Below, piece after piece: positions 57,835 to 64,000 of a stretch of 64,000 nucleotides of DNA. The stretch comes from CAYPNF01 sp964411985. Lineage in GTDB: Bacteria; Verrucomicrobiota; Verrucomicrobiia; Limisphaerales; J093. The stretch's first letter is position 1, and each line of letters starts with the position of its first letter. The DNA is taken from assembly GCA_964411985.1 (NCBI GenBank), contig CAYPNF010000007.1, positions 1 through 64,000 on the forward strand. Direction: 5' to 3'. A program made the position numbers and the translations under genes. The notes beneath the pieces were generated by a model. It was not told where the DNA came from and made no database searches. It saw only the letters and a list, made by a program, of their open reading frames with translations.

Positions 57835-60800
57835 CTAGCGGAGAAGACCCGAAGAAATGCTGAGAGTCTGCGAATCACTGAAGCCAAAGCGGCTGGGTCG
57901 ATACATCGCGTGGGCTTGCGCTCCGGGCGCGAAAGAGGTGCCTGAGCATCGGACTCGAGCAAGATAACGGATCTCGTATTGCCCCGGCGCGAGTCGATTC
58001 GCAAAGAACATCGCTCGATCCTGGTGTAACTCGCGGTGATCGCTCACCCAGTCCCGAACCAACTTCTCCATCCCGCCGGTCCTTTGAGATCGAAACTCCG
58101 TGTGGATGGGTTCCAGCACGGCGGGGAGAGGGTCTTCAATCGCGACGAAGCGCGATGCCTCGTGCACATGGAGCTGGAGCTGTATCAGCACCCGGTCGCC
58201 GGGCTTGGCCTGGTCCAAGGGCAAGGAGTTCCCTTCATCGTCCAGGCGGGTGTAGGTGCGTGCGAGAGCGAATCCTCGGTCCTGCCTTGGCTGGAGAGGG
58301 GTGGTGGGGTGGACCTCCAGCTCCAGCATGCTGTACAGGTTGTTTGAGGCGGCATGAGCCAGCATCAGGCTTTGGAGAGGTGTGCCTGGAGTGAGCGGAA
58401 ACTCCTTGAGAATGGTGGTGGCTGTCTCTTCGAATTGGAGGGGAATCTCAGTGAAACCGATCCGGAGGCTTGCGGCGCCCTGAGCCAATTCTCTCCCCGA
58501 TTTCCTTTCGCATTCGGCGAGCGCGAGCAGGGCCCAGGCATTGCCTTGGGTGTTTCCCCAGTGCCCCGCTTTCCTCGTCTGCAGCAACTCGGCTATCAGC
58601 ACCTCGATCTTGGCTGAATTCGGGTCCACGGTGAGCCAGGCGAGCAAGCGGGTGGCTAGCTCGCTTTCCTGGCTTTCGAACCCTTCGTCACCAAAACTCT
58701 CGCCAGTTGGTTTCATCTCCAAGAGTTCGCGTGGAAGTTCTGGCGGGGTTTGTGAGAGTGCCATTCCCAGTGCGAGCCAGTCGCGTCCTTGCGGGCTCAT
58801 GAAACGCCTCTTCTTGAAGAGGGAATCGGCCGCGGGACGGTTTTGCCTGCCAGCTTTGGCGAGAGAATAGAGGGCCAGCGCCTGGGAGCTGAGACGGTCA
58901 GGGTCTTTGGAATCGGTCTGGAGTTCACCTTCGAGATAGGTGCACAATCGATTCACTCGATCAGCGGAGACGGTGGCTCCGGCCGACTTGGCGAGGGTGA
59001 GTGCGAGGCTCGCGTAGGCGCTGGGCCAGAACGCGGGCCTGGAGTCGCCTGGCCAGTAGCCCAGGCCTCCAGAGGACGTTTGCATCGAGAGCAGGCGGTG
59101 GACGCCAATCCGGATGGCCTCTTCTTGACGCAGGCCTGGCCTGGCGGAGAGGGTGCTGTTGGACGGTGTCACCAACCAGGGAAGCAGGCTGGAGGCGGTT
59201 TGCTCCGCACAGCCGTAGGGGTAGGTCTGCAGGTATTGGATCCCGCCTTGGAGATCCGCCAGGCGGGAATTCGAAATCCGCACTCGGGCTTTGCCTTCCC
59301 CGGCGAGCAGCTGTGGGTTGACGGCCGTCAACAGACTGTTGGTGCCAGCCGGGTGTCGGCCTAGGTGGATCTCGCGAAGCAGCGGCACACGGTGTTTTAT
59401 CTCGAGGTTGCTGACAACGGAATCGGAGAGGGTCGATTTTTCAGACTCCTCGGTCTTTCCATCCTCGGCGACTGCCTCCCAGACCCAATGGGCTTGCCCA
59501 GCAACACGAAAGTGGACCAGAAAATCGCAGGCTTTCGACTCGTGCGGCCCGAGGTCTAAGTGCAGGCTCCGCCGTCGCGAACCATCCACGCCGAACTCCG
59601 CGTGTTCATCGAGGGTGAGAGTCAGGCTGACCCGCTGCTTTTCCGCAGTGCGGTTGTGAACAACGCTCCGCGCTTGGAGTTCATCGTCTACCCTGGCGAA
59701 CGGAGGCAGTGCCGGATCGAGCATGAGAGGTTTGTTGACTTCGAAAGTGTTCTGGGCCGTGCCGAATCGATCGCAGCGGGCGGCGGCGACCGCAATAAGC
59801 CGGTAGCGGGTCAGACTATCCGGACACGGGAACCGGACGGTGGCAGCGCCGGAACTGTCCGTGACGAGGGCCGGGTTCCAGTAGGCACAGGGCAGGAATC
59901 GACTCCGACTGGCCCTGCCGCCGCCCCCGCCGATTTGGAAACCCTTGTTCTGAAAAGAGAATCGTTCCAGTTCCTCCGGGATCATCCCGGGCAGAGTGAG
60001 CGCTGCCTCAACTCCCAGTGGTCTCTCCCGATGGAAGTGCCCGCGAGGGTCGGGTGGCTCATAGCCCGTCAGGCTCAGGATTCCTTCGTCGACGGCATAG
60101 ACCGTGAGTTCGGCCAGGCCAACTGGTTTTCCTTCGAAATCCCGGATCTGGATCCGCGCTTCGACCTCGCTGCCTGGTCGGTAATGCGTCGCGCTGGGCT
60201 CGATTGCCACCTCCAGCCGGGTCTCGGGTTGGGTCACCTTCAGCTTGCAGTAACCGAGGCGGTATTGAGGGATTCGTGTCTCTTGCTTGGACTGCTCCGC
60301 TCCGCGCACCAGCAGCACCGAGGCGAACACATTCGGGCTATCTCCCGCCTCAATCGGCACCAAAACAAGGGGGGCATTTCCGACTAGATTGGTGGTGAAG
60401 TGTCGGAGTACATGCTCCCTTTGCACGGTGACGAGGGCGCTGCCTTCCAGCGGCGTCCGGACTAGGATTCGTGCGATATCGCCTGGCCGGTATTCTTCCT
60501 TGTCAGGGACCAGTTCTATCTGCACCTCGTTCCGATAGTTCCAAGCCAGTTCGCCTTTCCCGGCGACGGAGAACTCCTGTATTGTCGCCACCTCGCGGCC
60601 AGCGTCGTCCTTGGCACGAATCTCGAGGAGGTACTGGCCTGCCTTCTCGGGACGGAACACAGGTGCGGAATCTGCCTCCGAAGTCCATCCGTATTTTGTG
60701 CCGTCCTTGATGACTGGGAGGGTTTGAGTCGCAGAACGCCATGCTTCCTGGACGGTGGGTTCATTTCGGTACGACAAGGCACCCCCGGCCGACTCGACGC

Positions 60801-63537
60801 GCACGGTAGACCATTCGATGCTGCTGATGGTGATCTCCGCCGCCACCCTCGAGGGCCACGGGTTTCCGTCTGTTCCCACTGCCGTGCAACGGATCGGGAT
60901 GTCCACCCCTTGACGATAGCTGCCGTTGAGAGGTGCTAGGCCTAGGTAGAAGTCCGAGCTGTGTCGGGTGAAGGTGGTGGTGTGGGAGACGGTCTGCTGA
61001 TTCAGATCTGTGACTTCCACCAGCAATTCTCCGAGGAGGGGTTCTGGCACCTTACTCATGGGTGGGAAGGGAATCTGAATGGCAAAGCCGTTCGTGGCAT
61101 CGTAGGGTCCGTTTCCCTGTTGATGCACCGAGATGGGCTGGAGGTCGAGAGCAGGGTTGCCCGCTTGGTTGCCGAACACCAGGGAGTCGAAGCCTGGCGG
61201 TGCGAACCGAGAAGCGTTCAGGTCCGCGTACCAGACGACGTCGGCTTTGGAGAGGTGTTGCCCGTGCAGGTAGCGGGCCTGGAGGTTTAGCGTGGCTTCC
61301 GTGTCGGGGGGATACACCCGAGTCGAGGGACAGAGAATCTCGAAGGCGTTGGGCCGATAGTCGGCGATGCGAACCTGGTGTTCAAAACTCTTTCCCAGGG
61401 CGGTGAGGACCCACTGGTAATTCCCGAGCGGAGTGCTGGGGGCAATCGTCGACCACGCGACGGATCCGCTCGAGGACAAGGTTAGATTGGTTTCCTGGAC
61501 CATGGCGGACTCAGGGTCGAGCAGCTGAAGACGGAGCTCTCGGATCGACGGTAACCTCAGGCCGTCCGACGTTCTCTCCCGGGCGATCGCTTTGACGTAC
61601 AGCGTCTCGCCGGGACGATAAGTAGGCCGGTCGGAGAAGAGCAGAACTTCAAGGCCATTGGTGTCCGAGTGATCCCAGTCGATCGGGATTCGATATTGGT
61701 ATAGGGGCAATCCGTGTTCCGACAAATTGGCTGCGAAGAGGTCGTCCTGAGATTTCCCCATAAGCCAGGCAGGATCGGCACCGAGCCCGAACGACAAAAG
61801 GGCCGTTCCTTGACTGTCGGCCACCGATTTCGCCAGGACCTGGTTTTCGTCATTTCTGATTCCTAGTTCGGTTCCGGGCATCGGTTTTCCGTCCAAGAGA
61901 GAGAAAACATAGGCGAGGGTGCGGTTAGGGGATCTGAACCAAGCCAATCCCATGTCGGTGACTTGCACTAGGGCTTGGGCCCCAAGACCTCTTCCCGCGG
62001 AGCCTACCTTGGTGTGGGTGCGCACATCCAAGGCAACGGCTCCATGCCTCCTGTGCCCCAGTAACATGTCCCAATCCATCAGGGTTCGTTGGGCTTGGTC
62101 CTGTTGATTCTCGAATCGCAGTAATTCGGAATGGATCGTTACCCCGGGCACTTGATTGAAGTCGATGCCGCGGAAAGGTTCCAGCCAGTCATCGGATTCA
62201 CGCGCTTCACGGTAGTAACTTCGGTAACCCCGGAGAGCATGGATCAGCGTCGGTTCTTCAAGCAGTTTCGTGGTGATCAGAGCCTCATCGAGGTTGATCG
62301 ATAGCAGTGGAAACTGGCGGTGCCCGGAGGCGAACTGGAAAGTGGAGAAGACCGGCAAGTAGAGACGGGATGGAACAGGGGAGAACGTGAAGTTGGTTTG
62401 GAAATCTCTGGCCAGAGGTAACGCTCCGTTGGCGGGTAACCCGGCCTTGATCTTGAGGGTGTAAGTTCGCTCCAGATCGAACTTGGCTTTGAGAGCGATT
62501 CCCTGCCATCCGAGATCGGCTTCTAACCCCGTTGGCAATGGAGTGAGCTCGACCCAGTCGGTGATATTGGTGGCGATGACATTCTCCCCCAGCGACTTGT
62601 TGAGCAGGATTTGGAGCCGCCGGCCACGCGAGATTGTATTCAGGGCTTCCACGCCTTGAACCTGGAACGGTTGCACGTCTCCAAGGGGTTGGGACCAGTC
62701 GGTCTCCAGCCGCAGTCCAGCCTGTTCGGTGCACGGCAATCCTCTTCGCACCAGAAGCCTCCATCCTTTTCCCGGCGGAAGCGGGGAGGCGGGCCAGACG
62801 TGCACGCTGTTCGTCAGCCACTCGTCTGGGGCAGTTTCGGTGCTTGCCTGGGGATGACCCGATTTGGGGATCGTCGGCTTGACTCCCCCGCTCCCGAAAC
62901 GCTGGAACCAGGTTTTCTCGGGTTGGCCGGAACCCCACCAGGTCCCGTAGGCGTAACCGCTGCATTCAGATTGTCTCAGGGCTTTCACCTGGGCTGGCAC
63001 CCTGTGGCCTGCAGTATCCTGGAAATGCACGTACTGCGACAGCGTGCTGGCATCGACTCCGCCGTTGAAGTCCAGTCGAAGGTTGGGGAGAGCGGGGGCG
63101 TTACTCGCATCCATGCTCCCAGGTTGTACGCTGCGTACTTGGAATCCGGGAGTCCGCAGTTCCCGGTCCAGATGGGCTGCTACGGGCGATCCCTGGGGGC
63201 TTTTCAGCCCGGGCCTGAGCTGCAGACGATACAGAGTGGCCATCCGCATCGGAGCGGTGGGGGTAAAAACCCCGCTGCGGGGGGTGAACCAGACAAACTC
63301 GCCAGGCAAGCTTGGGGATAAAACCAACGGGGACAAGGAATTAGACACACCGACCCGGTCTGAGGAAACAATCGCCTGCTCGAACCGGAGTTCAAAGGTG
63401 GTGGAAGGTTCCAGGATTTCTGAGCCGAGCACGAGTTCTACACCCGTGTTTTTGAGGGGGGAACGAAAACAGGAGGTGGCGAGAAGAAGGACGGTCAGGC
63501 CAGTCAGGACGGCTTGGCCCAGCGAAAGGCGTTTCAT
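57835..63537 (-). CDS. Alpha-2-macroglobulin family lipoprotein
   Basis: 1900 residues. The signal peptide ends in a lipobox-like L-A-T-S-C with C23, so it is probably a lipid-anchored periplasmic protein. Many MG-type beta domains follow; near C-terminal third there is the thioester motif G-C-A-E-Q with C1443 and Q1446, so a protease-trapping thioester is possible. The G-G-G-G-G-R region (about 1200) precedes the MG7/CUB-TED part. Bacterial A2Ms are thought to guard the envelope against proteases. The usual partner pbpC is not adjacent in the visible sequence. Confidence 0.9.
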   Translation of the reverse strand: MKRLSLGQAVLTGLTVLLLATSCFRSPLKNTGVELVLGSEILEPSTTFELRFEQAIVSSDRVGVSNSLSPLVLSPSLPGEFVWFTPRSGVFTPTAPMRMATLYRLQLRPGLKSPQGSPVAAHLDRELRTPGFQVRSVQPGSMDASNAPALPNLRLDFNGGVDASTLSQYVHFQDTAGHRVPAQVKALRQSECSGYAYGTWWGSGQPEKTWFQRFGSGGVKPTIPKSGHPQASTETAPDEWLTNSVHVWPASPLPPGKGWRLLVRRGLPCTEQAGLRLETDWSQPLGDVQPFQVQGVEALNTISRGRRLQILLNKSLGENVIATNITDWVELTPLPTGLEADLGWQGIALKAKFDLERTYTLKIKAGLPANGALPLARDFQTNFTFSPVPSRLYLPVFSTFQFASGHRQFPLLSINLDEALITTKLLEEPTLIHALRGYRSYYREARESDDWLEPFRGIDFNQVPGVTIHSELLRFENQQDQAQRTLMDWDMLLGHRRHGAVALDVRTHTKVGSAGRGLGAQALVQVTDMGLAWFRSPNRTLAYVFSLLDGKPMPGTELGIRNDENQVLAKSVADSQGTALLSFGLGADPAWLMGKSQDDLFAANLSEHGLPLYQYRIPIDWDHSDTNGLEVLLFSDRPTYRPGETLYVKAIARERTSDGLRLPSIRELRLQLLDPESAMVQETNLTLSSSGSVAWSTIAPSTPLGNYQWVLTALGKSFEHQVRIADYRPNAFEILCPSTRVYPPDTEATLNLQARYLHGQHLSKADVVWYADLNASRFAPPGFDSLVFGNQAGNPALDLQPISVHQQGNGPYDATNGFAIQIPFPPMSKVPEPLLGELLVEVTDLNQQTVSHTTTFTRHSSDFYLGLAPLNGSYRQGVDIPIRCTAVGTDGNPWPSRVAAEITISSIEWSTVRVESAGGALSYRNEPTVQEAWRSATQTLPVIKDGTKYGWTSEADSAPVFRPEKAGQYLLEIRAKDDAGREVATIQEFSVAGKGELAWNYRNEVQIELVPDKEEYRPGDIARILVRTPLEGSALVTVQREHVLRHFTTNLVGNAPLVLVPIEAGDSPNVFASVLLVRGAEQSKQETRIPQYRLGYCKLKVTQPETRLEVAIEPSATHYRPGSEVEARIQIRDFEGKPVGLAELTVYAVDEGILSLTGYEPPDPRGHFHRERPLGVEAALTLPGMIPEELERFSFQNKGFQIGGGGGRASRSRFLPCAYWNPALVTDSSGAATVRFPCPDSLTRYRLIAVAAARCDRFGTAQNTFEVNKPLMLDPALPPFARVDDELQARSVVHNRTAEKQRVSLTLTLDEHAEFGVDGSRRRSLHLDLGPHESKACDFLVHFRVAGQAHWVWEAVAEDGKTEESEKSTLSDSVVSNLEIKHRVPLLREIHLGRHPAGTNSLLTAVNPQLLAGEGKARVRISNSRLADLQGGIQYLQTYPYGCAEQTASSLLPWLVTPSNSTLSARPGLRQEEAIRIGVHRLLSMQTSSGGLGYWPGDSRPAFWPSAYASLALTLAKSAGATVSADRVNRLCTYLEGELQTDSKDPDRLSSQALALYSLAKAGRQNRPAADSLFKKRRFMSPQGRDWLALGMALSQTPPELPRELLEMKPTGESFGDEGFESQESELATRLLAWLTVDPNSAKIEVLIAELLQTRKAGHWGNTQGNAWALLALAECERKSGRELAQGAASLRIGFTEIPLQFEETATTILKEFPLTPGTPLQSLMLAHAASNNLYSMLELEVHPTTPLQPRQDRGFALARTYTRLDDEGNSLPLDQAKPGDRVLIQLQLHVHEASRFVAIEDPLPAVLEPIHTEFRSQRTGGMEKLVRDWVSDHRELHQDRAMFFANRLAPGQYEIRYLARVRCSGTSFAPGAQAHAMYRPSRFGFSDSQTLSISSGLLR

Positions 63538-63720
63538 AGAGATACGCGTCGAATTCGAGACCCAGCTTCAGGGTTTGGACGACACTTCAGTCAGTCGGCG
63601 GCAGGCTGACTCGCCCCGAGTGGAAGTCAAGGACCGGTTATTCACCGGCACGGTTCGGTTGGGGCTACACGTGATGCCGCCATCGTTGCGCGTCCAGCCG
63701 GATCGTGTCACAATCCGCCG

Positions 63721-64000
63721 ATGGGTAACGGACCGAAAAAGCGTTCCATGGGGGACGCCGTCGAGATCAGCGCCATCCTGGTGGGGGTAATGTTCGCCAT
63801 TGGCGTTCTGACTTTTGTCTTCCATCTTCCAACGCGGCAATTCGGAATCCTCCCCCGAACGGTTCCAGGGCTCCTCGGAGTGGTGTGCTCGCCGTTGCTG
63901 CATGCCAACTATGGACATCTGACGACCAATGCGGCTCCGTTGTTTTTGCTGTTGATGCTGCTGTTTGCCGATGCGGCGTACCGCCCCGTCTCCTCCTTGG
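63721..64000 (+). CDS. Rhomboid family intramembrane protease, N-terminal part
   Basis: The first 93 residues run off the window end. After a short cytoplasmic start (M-G-N-G-P-K-K-R) come hydrophobic helix 1, then F-G-I-L-P-R-T-V-P-G-L-L-G and S-P-L-L-H-A-N-Y-G-H-L-T-T-N, the L1 loop/helix 2 signature of short bacterial rhomboids with its conserved His and Asn. The catalytic Ser and His would lie beyond the window. It is divergent from the macroglobulin gene, 183 nt away, with no clear Shine-Dalgarno. Confidence 0.8.
   Translation, partial: MGNGPKKRSMGDAVEISAILVGVMFAIGVLTFVFHLPTRQFGILPRTVPGLLGVVCSPLLHANYGHLTTNAAPLFLLLMLLFADAAYRPVSSL

Noticed and set aside
59560..60387. 275-codon plus-strand frame inside the macroglobulin gene
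   Set aside because: Antisense shadow of a gene with MG domains and a thioester motif.

Overview
The window looks like about 64 kb of a Verrucomicrobiota-type chromosome (PVC group; Pedosphaera/Limisphaerales-like is my best guess). This rests on the beta-RpoC-str-S10-spc-alpha gene order, the sequence style of RpoA and S11, many exported glycosidases, Tat-exported ThuA-like protein and high GC with few Shine-Dalgarno motifs. The assignment is inferred from gene content only; there is no 16S gene here.

Layout. (1) 1-179: tRNA-Trp (5' end cut by the window edge) and tRNA-Ser(UGA). (2) 192-29912: one almost uninterrupted same-strand transcription/translation supercluster: secE-nusG-rplKAJL-rpoBC-rpsLG-fusA-rpsJ-rplCDWB-rpsS-rplV-rpsC-rplP-rpmC-rpsQ-rplNXE-rpsNH-rplFR-rpsE-rplO-secY-map-infA-rpmJ-rpsMKD-rpoA-rplQ, closed by a strong intrinsic terminator at 29945-29970. 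tuf, rpmD (L30) and adk are absent from their usual slots. Several ribosomal proteins carry Ala/Pro/Lys- or Arg/Gly-rich tails, the largest being about 105 residues at the N-terminus of S11. (3) 30029-38384: mixed genes: a Tat-exported ThuA-like protein, a DUF5060/clan GH-A glycosidase, a thiamine-binding YkoF-like protein, a 2-oxoacid:ferredoxin oxidoreductase pair (korA-korB), a secreted Verrucomicrobia-type protein, a decayed relative of it, two REP/MITE-like inverted repeats and tRNA-Phe. (4) 38503-48345: a small hypothetical, a LysM protein, a TauE-type exporter, then a set of exported hydrolases: alpha-galactosidase, alpha/beta hydrolase, a clear GH59 galactosylceramidase homologue and a nucleoside-hydrolase-like protein. 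(5) 48364-52662: pheA-scpB-scpA leftward and an APC permease rightward. (6) 52676-64000: an exported propeller/toroid protein of unknown role, hypC and hypF, a 1900-residue alpha-2-macroglobulin lipoprotein with an intact thioester motif, and the start of a rhomboid protease.

How parts may work together. Region 2 supplies ribosome, RNA polymerase, secretion and N-terminal Met removal from one block. The most interesting accessory possibility is at 40604-47129: an alpha-galactosidase, a GH59 beta-galactosidase of the galactocerebrosidase type and an esterase-like alpha/beta hydrolase, all with signal peptides, could together dismantle plant/algal galactolipids (DGDG to MGDG to diacylglycerol to fatty acid) or other galactosides. 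That is a hypothesis from gene families and proximity; the genes are not one operon. No CRISPR array, prophage, transposase or recognised defence system was seen.
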